Made by a program: the position numbers and the translations under genes. The notes below the pieces were generated by a model. The model made no database searches and was not told the origin of the DNA. It saw nothing but the letters and a program-made list of their open reading frames with translations. A stretch of DNA of 64,000 nucleotides from Sanderia malayensis (taxonomy: Eukaryota; Cnidaria; Scyphozoa; Semaeostomeae; Pelagiidae), in contig RQOL01000772.1 in assembly GCA_013076295.1 (NCBI GenBank), positions 3,749,087 to 3,813,086 of the forward strand. The letters run 5' to 3'. Of this stretch, positions 52,550 through 64,000 are shown in pieces. Each line of letters starts with the position of its first letter. Position 1 is the first letter of the stretch.

Positions 52550-52667
52550 CCCATTCTGTTACACCAATAGTCTTACATAAGCACGGTACATAGTGACCTA
52601 AATACAAGGCTTGTAGACAATTCGATTTGATTAATTTGATTAGTTCGGTTTTGATTACAGTAAGTGA

Positions 52668-53846
52668 TTAAGCCTCGCTAATATTTGATACGATAGTACT
52701 AGTACTGTTCAACCTGGGGTTCATTTTCTCCAGGGTCATAGCATCACCGTTAAACTCACCAGTTGAATACTTGTTTAAATTCAAATTTTCATCCTTGGGC
52801 AGTGTGGCCGTGGAGGGCCTGAGAGTTCTGTCTCTGCTCGTGGAGAGCAGTGAGCTTCTGTAGTAATTCAATCCCTTGCCACTTATGAAATGTTTCCAGT
52901 GATTTCTTGCATCCTGGTGGCGTGCCACGTGCAGGAAAAACACCGTGAAGCCTTGTAGAGAGTTGAATATGCAGAACAAATACTGGAATGCAATGCGTGC
53001 ATCCGCTATCGCGAATATGCCAAATACCCAGGTCAAGCCTAGTATGCACGAGAATGCGGCAGCGATACGCAGCTGAGATATGCCGTTGCGCCTTTGGTCT
53101 TTGGTCTTGCCCTTCGCATTTGCGCTAATCTGCAACGAGTGGAACACCATTCCGAATCCAATAAAGTTGACAAGCAATGCCAAACATATTGGGGCGAACA
53201 GTGCTCCATAGGCTGCCCAGCCTGTCACAACACAGCTGCAAAAAAATTAGTACAATTAGTACATATCTTCCAAAATTATTTGAACAAAACAGTGAAAATG
53301 TAAGAATTAGTTCACACGTTTTGATTTTAGGGTGGGCGCTTATTGGAGGGGGCGGTTAAAACAGGGTGGGCACTACTTAGAGGAAATACGGTATTTCGAA
53401 CTTTATCTAATTCGAACTTTATCTATTCGAACGAAATTCTTTGTCCCTTCAAGGATCACTAAAGAACCGCTCTTTACAAAAAGCCCTCTATAATTCGAAT
53501 TTTTTATATTTCGAACATTTTCATGCTTCCCCAGGGTGTTCAAACCAGACAGAATTGACTGTATATCTATACCACTATGCTTGCCTTGATTAAAAATGAT
53601 TGCCCAGCTTGTAAACACAATGCTGATCTTAGAGGACGCCTAAGAGGATAACGTTATACCTCTCCTAATTCCACGAAGTGCATGCAAAGGTATCCCGTAT
53701 TACTTTAAACTGGCCAATCACAGATATCTTACTATAGAGCTAGCTTACTATTTTTCAATGTAATCTTTCCTTTGTATTTTGTTTTTAGTTAGAGTGTCCT
53801 CAATTAGTACCTTGTTGCTAAATATTTTTGACACTGAAATAAAGTT

Positions 53847-53885
<39 letters not shown>

Positions 53886-56800
53886 CTTCTTATTAGGAAG
53901 TCAAATCAATAAAAAACTTACTATCTATCGTTTCCGTATTCTTCAAAGCGTTGCCATGCAGTGAATGCAACTATGATCGCTGGCAGACCTATGAGGGAGG
54001 AGTTATAAATATATACTACCGTAAATAAAAAGCTTAAGATATTGTTAGCTACAGGCTCGAGAAGATGCAACGTAATAAGGTATGAAGATACAAGAAATGA
54101 AATCAAGAAGGTGTAAGGTATTTAATCAAGGGGATTTAAGGAATAAAGGAATAAAGTCAAAGAGACGTGAGGTATAAATAAAGGAGATATGAGGTATGAA
54201 TTAGAGGAGATATGAGGCATGAATTAAAGGAGATATAAGTTGTGAATTAAAGAAGATATGAGGTATAAATTAAAGGAGATATGAGATATGAATTAAAGAA
54301 GATATGACATCAAGGAGATGAAAACTGAACTCAAGAAAAAATATATAAGTGTAGTATAAAAGTAACGCATAAGTTAAAAGAAAGCTAAGGCATAAAGCAT
54401 GAATTAAGAGAAATGAGGCATAAAAATAAATTTTCTACTAACCCCAAGCACATATTGAAGCTTTGATCATGAATTTAGATATATACGATCCCATGACGAT
54501 GACGAAAGACTGATAAAGGTTAACTGCTTCGACCACCATCCACGAAAAACAAACCAACAAGAAGTAGTGAATTGCTATGGCAAACCCACGACATGCAGAA
54601 GTCGGCTCTGTTCTATCGGCACCAATTACGAAGCATAACAGAGTCAAGATCAATGACAAAGACAAGTGAATCAGGATCTTTGATGGGAGGTTGTGCCTTA
54701 AGCGCCTACAAGTACAATAAGCAATGTCTATTATATACCAACGCTCGTCATCAGCATGTTAAATGTAACACCCTTGCATGACATTGGTATAACTATAGGA
54801 AATGAATTATATTTGGTAGTAAAGTGTATTATATTCCAGGGTTGTGATTTCAGGGGGGATTGGGGGGCTGAAACCCCAATAGTTTTGATAAATTTATTTA
54901 GAAGGCCAATGAAAGCGTCAACATTAATGCCAAAATCGTAGATTAGCCCCTTTAATATTTTTGTAGAAATTATGGCCCTGTATTCTGCTTCAGGTACATC
55001 TCTAATGGGGCAATATTCTATCATTGATATCTTTAGTTCATTTGAAAATGCATATTAAGGAAATTTACCATAATTTATCGACAAGGCCTTGTGCAAACAT
55101 GTGCAAATATGCACTTATTCAGTATAAGTTCTTATACAGATATGCACAGATAATGTCTACTCGGGATGCAGGAAATGTTTGATGATAAAAGAGGAATTCC
55201 AAATGTTAAATGCTCCTCCACATAAGAAAACAGTGAGATTGACTAAATCGATGCGTCAATTAATTAATACACTTACCTGAAAAGCAACAGGGTGACAAGA
55301 GTGATAAGAAGACCACCAAGTGACAGGCCTATTCCGATGAAAGAAATTATGCCAAGAATCTTTTCGTGCTTTGCATCAATTGAATTCTGTTTTCCCGCGT
55401 AAACGTCAAATAGAATTGCAAAATTTGTCATGTGATCGCATTGACACGTGACTCTATTGTGTTGATCAACGATCTGTCGGCAGCCACGTGAAGACCATGC
55501 ACCAAAACCATCTAAAAATGACAGAAAAGGTGGTATTAATCTAATCAAAAACATAAAGTGGCTGTTGTGATTTTAAAGCAACTACTGGTAGAACTCAATA
55601 AGAGACACCGTGGAGCAAAACTTTAAAATATAATCAAGTAAAGAGTATAACATTGTGTACCAATTAAACAGATGTATGCAATACCTATTATAACGTACGC
55701 AATCTATTTCAAGGTTGTGTATAATAACTTGAAATAGTTTAGACCTGCGAATAAGAACCTGGAACTTTGCATCCAGCCTATTGCACTGACACAATAGCCT
55801 ATTGTTTCCTTTATTGTTTTAAGCAGAAGTATTAGACTGCTGGTCAGTTTTTAATCTTCTGGTTCTTATATACAGGTGTTTACTGTATACTACTGGCAGA
55901 CCTCATTTAGATTTATACTGTAATCATCCAACGTACCGTCTGCATCGAAATCCCAGAACACGCATCTGCTGGTACTTGGTTGATTGTTCTTCTTTTGGAA
56001 TGTTCCATTAAGAGGCTGGCTGAGGTTGACTTGCTGCTGTCCTGGTACGTGTGCTGCTATGATCATGCTGTTTGGTGCGCCGGCCGGGTTGCGCAGCCTG
56101 TTGCCAAGTGCGTCACTTCTTAGCGACTGGAAGAACTGCGCACCTTTGTACGCAATGAAACTCAATCGAGAGGCTGACTTGGATTGAATATCACTGAAAA
56201 ATATTGAACCAAAAAAAATGATGAACTACAGTGGCTTTCGACTGAAGTATAATAGAACGCGAGCATACCGTGGAGTAGTATGGACCTTGCCCCTTGTCAA
56301 TGCAAATTGACAAGCAGCATAACTTCATAACGGTGTATCATCAGGCCAAACCGGTTGAAGAGGTAAAAAATGACCACATTGGTATTACCTGAGTATTGTA
56401 TTCGGTATAGAAATACCGATGGCGACGCCATTGGGTTGATACTTCTGATTCGAGATGACATTCGAGTTATTAAAGGTTAGTTGTGTCAAAGCAAATGTTA
56501 AAGCACTTGAAAACTGGCTGTCGATTTGAACAGCTTGAATTGCAACGCCTGACGAGACTCGAACCACGGTTTGTCCAGTTATGTTTGGCAATGGAAGCTT
56601 GTCTGCGAGGCTCTCGATGCCTTTGACAATGCTAAGAAGTAAGAGAAAGACGTGATTCATCAACATATTACTACTATGCACTATGCGTTTAGTAAAATAC
56701 AATACGATATGTGAATATGAAGCATTGCATACATTGTTAGAGCCTTTTGTTGCGACTGAGATGCAATGAGAGCAGATTCATTCACTTGTAGAAGATTACT

Positions 56801-59800
56801 TGCTGTCAATAAGAGACCGTCAACGATCTAAAAAGGAAAAACACAAGTACAGAACAACCCGCGTATAAGAACCTGTTAATTCTGCATCCAGCCTTTTGTT
56901 CGAATACAATAGCCTATTGTCTCTTCTATTGTTTTGAGCAGGGTTTTCAGCCTCGAAGGTTCTTAATTCATTGGTTCTTAAATGATGTTTACTGTATTAT
57001 ATTAAGCATATTGAAATCATGTCGATGTTCCACGCTCATAACACAGTTTTTAATAATTTATCTGTCCTTGAACAACATGTTGCGTAAGGGAAAGCAAAAT
57101 AAAAAATTGAAACAGGATTATTTAGGAAAGAATAAAAATTGTTGCCTCGTTTTTACCTCAATAGTTGTAGTGTTGAGTGCAGCTATGCTGCTGAATGTCT
57201 GGCTTGCAAGCACGGTGTCATCTGATGTGAAAGTCGACGAATTTGCTGTTAGCTCTCCGAGCTCCTTGGAGACAAGTGCAGCGTTTGTACTGTTGACAGC
57301 AACCTGTTGAATTCAAAGAACAGTTATAAGAAAGTGAAAACGTTATGGCTGGAAACAAAAGGGGTCTTATTTCTTTGACCAGCTAGTTCAAATATAACAA
57401 AGTACAAACTGAGAAATGAAAATAAACTCAAAGGTAAAGCTGAAAACAAGAAAATTCGATTGCAGGACTTTGGATACTATGTATTGGTTGATGATCAGGG
57501 TTAAATAAAGTCAGAAAACCATATATAGTAAGGCGAATGAAATTTTGAGATGAGAAGGTCACCGTGAATAAGACTATAAAGTCATAAGGTCATAATGTCA
57601 CCAGGTCATAAGAATGTGAGGTCATCGGGTCATTAGAATGTGAGACCATCGGGTCACCGTGAATAAGGTTACAAGGTCATAAGGTCATAAGGTCATAATG
57701 TCACCAGGTCATAAGAATGTGAGGTCATCAGGTCATTAGAATGTGAGACCATCGGGTCACCGTGAATAAGATTACAAGGTCATAAGGTCATAATGTCACC
57801 AGGTCATAAGAATGTGAGGTCATCAGGTCATTAAAATGTGAGACCATCGGGTCACCGTGAATAAGATTACAAGGTCATAAGGTCATAATGTCACCAGGTC
57901 ATAAGAATGTGAGGTCATCAGGTCCGAGGTTCAGAATGTCATTGGCTTGACACATTTGGTGTTACCATCATTCAATCAAATTAATTAATAAAAGAAAATG
58001 ATTACCTTTGAAAGATCGTCGAGTTTCTGGGTTGTTTTACTATTATAAGCGCAATTAGCATCTGTGACGTGCTGCCAAAAGGCTGCAACAGTGAAATTAC
58101 CAGTGCAAACTCGCCTTGCGTGCATACCAACTGGTCCACTGGTACATCCAACTGAGGCGGATCTCTTTGACCTTGTCAAAGGCCAATGATATGGACCTTT
58201 GCTTCTATCCTCGTGTGTTGTCTCTGGTAGGCAATATTCTGAAAGACAATTGAGTAAAATAACATTTATACAATTCTTGAAAACAGTTTTTCAAGAATCT
58301 GCACAGTTATAACCTATCAATCTATGCAGCTATACTCGGGTAATATTTGCAGCTATTTCTTTACAACTATATTTCATTTTATTTGCAGCATTCTCTTAAA
58401 GACCCAGGAAAATACTTATCTGTAATATAAACAACTATTTCATGGCAATATTTGTTGCTATCTGTTTAAAACCTAACGCATGCAGCAATACATAGCTAAT
58501 ATTTCTAGCTAGTTCCCTTCGGTGGATAAATACAGCCATACCATGCCATGTTTTGCATCTGTTTTCTTTTAATTTAAGGCGCAGAAACACATAAAATATA
58601 TAGGAATGAAAGCATAAGAAACCTACCATGGTTTAAAACAATAATTGTGTCATTGAAAACCTTGAGTGTGTCAAAACCATCGTCATTTGCGGCTGTCACA
58701 AGCAACTTCTTCATGTCTGAGTAGAATTCTTCTATTTTCGTTTGTTGTGGGACATTGGAAAGCATTTTGAGCGTTGCAAGAACTATCGAAGGCCCACTGA
58801 AATAAAATAGATGGTGCTGTGTATCAATATAGCTCAAACAGACGAAGTACGCTTGAGATACAGCAGAGATAAACGCAAAGAAACATTTATTATACAATAA
58901 CCCTCACTCACCTAAACCTCTCTACACTTATAGTGTGTGCCCTTAAAGGTAACGTGGTCAGTATCTTTGAAACCTGTTTCAGGTATAATTAATACTTATT
59001 ACACAATTGTTATGCACCTAGTAAATTTGACAAAAACTAAAATTAACATCAAAATAATGAAAGACAAAAACTGGGATAATTCCTTACAATAAAATGCCTG
59101 AAAAACAAAACCCATGTAGTATGAAAGGCTGATGCAATGTGTGGCAATACTTCAGAGTATATATATAATTAAAAGAAAATTGACAATTTCTTACCGATTG
59201 AACAAGTTGACTGCTGAGCTCCTTAAAACTTTGACTTGTTTTATCTTCTAGATTCACAGTGTATCTCTTGTTAGTGATTTCCAGGTAAATTTTCGACGTA
59301 AATACATCTGGGAGATGAGCAAATTAATTAATAACAGCAGTAACTGAATTATATTAAAGAGAATGCGCTGGTACATTGGTATTGGGATGTTAGAATAAAG
59401 CATAAGAAACTCAAACTTACCACTGAATTTGACGAGAATTCTCCGCGAGGGGTAAGCATTACTTCTTGAATCGCGAGTTACACAAGTGTAATAGCCTTGT
59501 TGTTCATAAGTTGTTCCAGTGAGGGACAAAACTGCTCCGTGTTGTGATTGCATGATGGCGCCATCTTTGTACCATGTTATTTGTGACGGCTGGAGGAATT
59601 GACTCTGACAGGTTAGTCTGACTGGCTGAAGGTACATGGGTAATTGTGGAACCATTTGAAGTGACGTTTCTAAAAAAATAAAAAATAAAACAGTTTTTTA
59701 TGAGAAGAGAATAAATTTATGAAAACAGTTATGAGTAATGAAGTAGGCTGCTGGAAGCAAGCCTTTGATTGTAATTTTTCCTGTTTTGTTAAATATTACA

Positions 59801-60011
59801 CTAACATGCTTAGGTTAGTGAATTGGTGCAATAAAACAACTTAAAAATTGGTATGAATAGCCAGATACAGGATAACCCACATACAAAAAATGCTATTTGA
59901 TACGAACATCTTTACTACGGTATCATAAGGCGATGGCGATTCATTAAGAGCTAATTAGAAAGAACGAGGGGGAAAGTAGTTTAATGGTCGTAGTAGAGTA
60001 TTACATTGGTC

Positions 60012-60053
<42 letters not shown>

Positions 60054-63000
60054 AGTATATTAGTAGTTAGAGCGCATGTTAGTAAACTCACCCAAGCATA
60101 CACTGTAACGGCTAAAGGGTTTGTTGGGGCAAAACGATCCGTTGTAAAGCTTGTTAAACGATTTGTGCAACTCAATACAATGGTTAACATCACAGAAGTC
60201 AAATGTTGCCAGTGATATAGTCACAGAGCCGTGTGGTACTAACTGAATTGTTGCATTACTCGACACATTGTACACAAGTAGGCCAATTCTGTCACAATTT
60301 TGAGGGACTGGCAAATCAAGTGTTACATTGTTAGTCTGGTTAGAAAGTAGTTGAGGTGATGTGGTTGGCATGGGAACTCTATGAAGGCCATCCAAACCGT
60401 AGAGCTCTAGTCGCACGAGAATCTGCGGAATGGCGAAACCGATGTTCACAGACCACAGTCTGAACCTTGTCGTCGACAGTACCTTGTCTAGTCCGTAGAT
60501 TAGCATGTTGCTGGTCGGCGTTGTTGGGTGCAGCACGTGGTATTTCTGAGTACAGCTCTTGACAAGCTTGCAGAACTCTGCAATAGGTACAGCTGTCGTT
60601 TTGCTTGCAATAGTAGGCGTTGCTTGTCTTGTGGACGAAAATACAGTGGTTGCAGTTCGATTCCATATCGTCACAGCTATGCTGCAAATTCTATAATGCA
60701 TTACGCCGCTGACTTTACCTTCTGCTTGGATTTCAAGAACGAACCTATATCCATCAGGAAGTCGAGCGAAACTCTCTAAGTTAGCTTTGTTGTTATTTCT
60801 AACACGAATCAAGCCTCTGTTACGATTCACGCATATGTATTGTCGCTCGTATTCTGGAAATGGGGTCTCCCAGCAGAAGTACTTTAGCGAGTAACCAGAA
60901 TAGCTTGTATTCTGCACGGTGTAGTTAATCACTCTGAAAAAGGTGGGGTTCAACGTTCCGAAGTCGATGCTATTCTTTATGTCATAAACAATAGAATTTC
61001 CAGGAGCTGTGGGTGGGAGGGATGCACTGCCATATTTGAATGAACCTGACGGAATAGAGATGACTCAACTGATGCCTGTTGTCGCATGAAATGTGCATTT
61101 AAAAACAATGTGTGAACTAAGGCATCTTCAGAATGCAGTGGCCACAACTCCATAAGAGGAATTATAAACACATTGGTATGAAGTGCGTCAAATTGACAGC
61201 ATTGGAAGTGTGTGCATGGAACAGAAGTGGGGTGTGGGTGAATTACGTCACGAATCACAACAAATTGGTGGATATCCAAAGTTCAGTGTGAAAATGAAAA
61301 AGATTGGTGTTAGTAAATTGATTATGCTCACTATTAATCACACGAACTCACCTTGTATCCCACCATGCTCATACACACTAGTACAAATTAGTAAATATGC
61401 GTGCGTGTAGTTATTGCTTACTACATGCATGCATATGTCATTTGCATACAATATTGCAACCTCAGGCTAGTGTGACATGGGAGGGAAGAAGGGGGAGCAA
61501 TAGAAAGAGGGGGGACAAATAAAATAAGAAAACTCAGAAAGAGACTTACTGTTGCATGGCTTGAAGTAGGCTTCTTGAAAATGATCATCCATAATGCAGC
61601 TATCTTTTGACGTGAATCTGAGCATGTGTATGCCAAGCTCCCAAGCCTTATACGCACGCCAACACCGTGAGCTAGGACACACTGTTATTCTCTTCGTTCC
61701 GTGCAGGGCAACTGCATTCTCAGAATTAAACTGGATATTCGTTCGTACGCTCGGAGAAATCAAATCCAATGTGACATTCACGTACGACGGGCTGGCACTT
61801 GAAACAGTCGTAATGTCGATGGGTCGGTACACAAGGCCGAGTGGAAACAAGGTGATGTTCAACTGGGTGCCAGTGACGTGAGGAGTGCCACTGCTGGGTG
61901 GTATTTCTGACCATGTGGTACGTGTGTACTTGAATTCTACCGTGTGCACTGCACTGCTTGAGCGCAATGTGATACGATATCGAGCCTCGTTTGTCGACGC
62001 GTAGAAATTCGCCAGCAAATCCACGTTGATAAAAATCTTCACGATTGTCGTCGGTGACGTCACGGATATCGGGATGCTCCTTCCGTACAGCGCTCCAGAC
62101 CAGGGCACGCCCACGGGATAGACCCACTTGACAGTCTCGTGGACGGGGCAGTTGGACTTCATGGCCTGGTACAGATCGGGCATTGGAAAGCATTGCGGTA
62201 CAACCGTCACTGTGAGATTGGCCCGCCTCACGACGGGAACCGGAGACGAGCTGTCCCTCATTACCAAGCTTAGTCGGTAGGATTTATTCACGTTCGTTGC
62301 GGGTATGAACGTTTGCATCGTATACAAATATCCACTGCTGCTATAAATGCAGAACTTACTGGAAAAGTCGTTGATATTTGGCAAGCAATGCTCATTGGTG
62401 GGGCGAGTTGGCACCGTTTCATGTGCCGACGAGGCCAGGAAGGCCAAAGCATCGTCGTAAATAGCTGCATTTCCAGACATGGTCTGCAGTGGTGTGATTC
62501 TGAACAGTGATATGTTGTATGGCCTGGTGACAAATGTCGTACTGTTGAATCGGATTGTGGACGCGTAAGAGCCTGGGGTAGAATCTGCATAGATGTAGGA
62601 AGCTCGTAAATTCTTCATTGCCGGAAATCTGTCACCTTTGTCATGAAAAGAGAAACACAGAAAAATGTTGCGTATTGTCTTTAAGTTGGGAAGTAGAGGA
62701 AAGAATGAGGGAGCATTGTCCTGCACAGCTGGCTACCATTTTGGACTAAATGATGTGATCGTGTTTTCACTATGGCCATGTGACCGAGAGACAAACACAG
62801 AACTTAACGTGTTTGAAACAGGTACAGCATTTGCAAGAGCATAATTTTAGCTGGATTTCTATTCCATTACTATTAAGCTTTACAAAAGCTATATCATGAA
62901 GTAAATTAATAGATTTTTGAATAAACTTGCTGTTACTTGTAATACATTAAGTTGCAACACATCTTCAAGGTCTTGGGCACAATATCCTTGTAAATGCTTA

Positions 63001-63955
63001 TAGGGCTCAGTCCAAGGGTGGCTTATTGATGGTATTAGCAGGTAAAATAAGGTATTAAGCTGCCAAAGAAACTTACCACTCACACAAGTGTATCTGACTT
63101 CCAAATACTTGAGAACATTAAGGCACGGGTCGCCGAACACTAAGCTCGTAGCTTCCAAGACGCACCGATTTAGTCCATGGCACTTGCGACGAACAATGTC
63201 CAAAGAAGAATTGGCAGCACAGTCGGTCACATTCTGTTGAATTGGACAATGGGCGTTAGATAAGCGTCCATAGCTGGCATAGGTTATGTTCATGAACTGC
63301 TCGGAGCCTGCGGGGCAAGCGACAGGTTGAGCCGGTTTGTGCTCGCATATGATGGCCGTGTACGTGGTACTGCCGAGAACTGAAATACCTGAGAGAAAAT
63401 AGCTTGTTATAATGGGTAGGGCATTGTTAATATGTATTTGCAGCAACAAACTATGACACTTCGAGTGGACAGTCTCTCTGTTAAATTCTCATGAAATAGC
63501 TGGTATTCACGTGTATGGCGCAGAACACGCTTTCTTCAGAGGCCGTTTGTTCAAAAGTCTCGTCCATATCAACAGAAGGGAAGCATCTACAATAGGGGAC
63601 AAAAGTCCCTGGGACACCTGAAAATTTCATTGGATAATTATGTGCTTTTGCACACCTTTGTTCCCTGTGAGCTGAATCCGACCCCCCACTCCCCCCAAAC
63701 AATGTTGTCTTGTGCACCAGTCCTTTCTCATCGCCGGGCCAAAAGAATTTCGGCGATATTGAAAATCACCGCCTCTACAGACAACATTTGGGGGGGGGGA
63801 GGGGATGAAGTATGCGTGTAAAACTTGCTAAAATCCTGGGTGTCCCAGGACTTTTGTCCCCTATTGTAGTTTGATCCAAACTGACAAATGACTCTTACTT
63901 TGTACTCACCATTGTGGGCTAAGAAGATTAAGATTGCGCAAGGAATGTACAACAT
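52668..63955 (-). CDS. Adhesion G-protein-coupled receptor with SUEL lectin, Ig, SEA, HormR, GAIN/GPS and 7TM (17 exons, about 1,699 aa)
   Basis: Exons: 63955-63910, 63388-63077, 62635-61550, 61045-60092, 59669-59421, 59307-59195, 58973-58912, 58796-58627, 58238-58006, 57303-57157, 56827-56733, 56631-56389, 56193-55937, 55511-55277, 54705-54443, 53988-53922, 53235-52668; every phase fits. Order: signal peptide (MLYIPCAILIFLAHNG); SUEL/galactose-binding lectin in exon 2 (ending LEVRYTC); two long exons (residues about 120-800) with weak cadherin-like features; Ig domain (C..W..YYTC, about 805-880); SEA-like domain (NKRYTVNLEDKTSQSFKEL, from about 883); hormone-receptor-like domain (CLPE...WPLTRS, about 1000-1065); GAIN domain; GPS with CQCDHMTNFAIL (about 1345), autocleavage expected at M/T; seven membrane helices; cytoplasmic tail of about 110 residues. 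The layout is latrophilin-like in part, but no olfactomedin domain is seen. The exon 3 start (acceptor AAAG at 62636) was chosen by frame. Confidence 0.9.
53396..53561. mobile_element. Pogo-type MITE, 5'-truncated, in an adhesion-GPCR intron
   Basis: The right end ...AGAATTGACTG is followed by TA. The sequence is the reverse-complement relative of the element at 17280-17459 (shared TTCGAACATTTTCATGCTTC, CCCAGGGTGTTC). The left end abuts an unrelated repeat end at 53335-53395 (GGGTGGGCGCTTATTGGAGG ... ATACGGTATTT). Confidence 0.7.
53770..53884 (+). mobile_element. Likely retroelement 3' tail with (ATA)n
   Basis: TTTTTGACACTGAAATAAAG precedes a run of about thirteen ATA/TAA triplets. The polyadenylation-like AATAAA followed by a trinucleotide microsatellite resembles a LINE or SINE 3' end; nothing upstream identifies the family. 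Confidence 0.45.
54150..54310. repeat. Short tandem repeat, about 23-25 bp, GPCR intron
   Basis: Six or seven diverged units of GAATTAAAGGAGATATGAGG between exons 15 and 16 of the adhesion GPCR. Confidence 0.7.
55741..55885. mobile_element. CAGTAAA-family MITE, copy 2
   Basis: The right end is GGTGTTTACTG followed by TA. The interior AACTTTGCATCCAGCCTATT and AATAGCCTATTGTTTCCTTT matches the copies at 15554 and 56850. The left boundary is uncertain. It lies in a GPCR intron. Confidence 0.6.
56850..56994. mobile_element. CAGTAAA-family MITE, copy 3, TA duplication
   Basis: 145 bp, flanked by TA on both sides. Ends CAGAACAACCCGCGTATAAG and, reversed, CAGTAAACATCATTTAAGAA. It shares its interior with the copies at 15554 and 55741. 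It lies in a GPCR intron. Confidence 0.7.
57550..57930. repeat. 95-bp tandem repeat made of 8-bp AGGTCATA-like steps
   Basis: Nearly four higher-order units of 95 bp (one of 103 bp, with one extra 8-bp step). Each unit is a chain of octamers: AGGTCATA, AATGTCACC, AGGTCATA, AGAATGTG, AGGTCATC and so on. By eye I count about 19 AGGTCA and 4 GGGTCA hexamers. It lies in the GPCR intron between exons 9 and 10. Confidence 0.9.
60018..60051. repeat. (GA)n microsatellite
   Basis: An uninterrupted run of about seventeen AG/GA dinucleotides, shortly downstream (in gene sense) of GPCR exon 4. Ordinary microsatellite. Confidence 0.9.
63587..63869. mobile_element. MITE, CTACAATAG family, copy 3 (best preserved)
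   Basis: 283 bp with long terminal inverted repeats: left CTACAATAGGGGACAAAAGT, right reversed the same 20 bases, both continuing CC..TGGGACAC with one small indel. TA is present at both extremes. The interior has ACTCCCCCCAAACAATGTTG and GGCGATATTGAAAATCACC. It lies in the first intron of the adhesion GPCR. Confidence 0.88.
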
Positions 63956-64000
63956 CTTCTCTTCACACCGAGGGCAATTGTACAAACAACAGAATAGTTC

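Larger units (their letters stand above)
50901..52667. other. Convergent spacer packed with repeats
   Basis: No exon chain. Contains a foldback repeat cluster (51440-51790), a possible decayed tRNA-derived SINE head at 51930-52015 on the minus strand (TGGACCAGTTGG as box A, GAGTTCGAGCC as box B), and a pogo-type MITE at 52392-52549. Confidence 0.5.

Noticed and set aside
57550..57930. CRISPR array
   Set aside because: Repeats are contiguous 8-bp steps without unique spacers, in an animal intron.

Overview
This window is nuclear DNA of an animal. It is AT-rich and its genes are split by spliceosomal introns, almost all GT-AG. The genes include two cilium genes (tektin-1 and TMEM17), an adhesion GPCR with a sea-urchin-egg-lectin domain, nuclear genes for mitochondrial proteins, and TTAGGG-type telomeric repeats. 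The many short non-autonomous DNA transposons, tRNA-derived SINEs and a LINE tail suggest an early-branching invertebrate. A cnidarian is my best guess and a sponge is the alternative; the sequence does not settle it.

Layout. 0-7.5 kb holds a tandem duplication of a coronin gene: a 3' part-copy at the window edge and a complete seven-exon copy. 8.9-10.9 kb (-) is a secreted SOUL/heme-binding protein. 10.9-16.9 kb shows no gene. 16.9-20.9 kb (-) is a complete 14-exon beta-ureidopropionase (UPB1). 21.3-21.9 kb is a tRNA-derived SINE broken by a hAT-type MITE. 22.5-24.5 kb (-) is tektin-1, with an RFX X-box upstream. 26.9-28.2 kb (+) is an intronless, unrecognised 455-residue protein. 28.7-30.4 kb (-) is TMEM17. 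30.7-37.5 kb is a 133-bp-period satellite containing telomere-like CCCTAA motifs and an apparently perfect 1,470-bp tandem duplication. Then come NDUFS8 (37.7-39.2 kb, +), NUDT9 (39.7-43.1 kb, +), a WSD1-like acyltransferase (44.2-46.3 kb, +) and NIPSNAP (47.3-50.9 kb, +). Last is a complete 17-exon, about 1,700-residue adhesion GPCR (52.7-64.0 kb, -).

I rebuilt every gene exon by exon. All junction phases agree, and protein lengths match the families I know (UPB1 388 aa, NDUFS8 210 aa, TMEM17 200 aa, TEKT1 402 aa). Two introns use GC-AG borders.

The genes do not form one pathway. Two themes recur: mitochondrial proteins (NDUFS8, NUDT9, NIPSNAP) lie together on the + strand, and ciliary proteins (TEKT1, TMEM17) lie close by on the - strand. 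The least ordinary DNA is between genes: the satellite between the divergent TMEM17 and NDUFS8 promoters, a 45-bp element present twice in inverted orientation between TEKT1 and the orphan ORF, an intronic array of about 19 AGGTCA half-sites, and several MITE families with readable target-site duplications.
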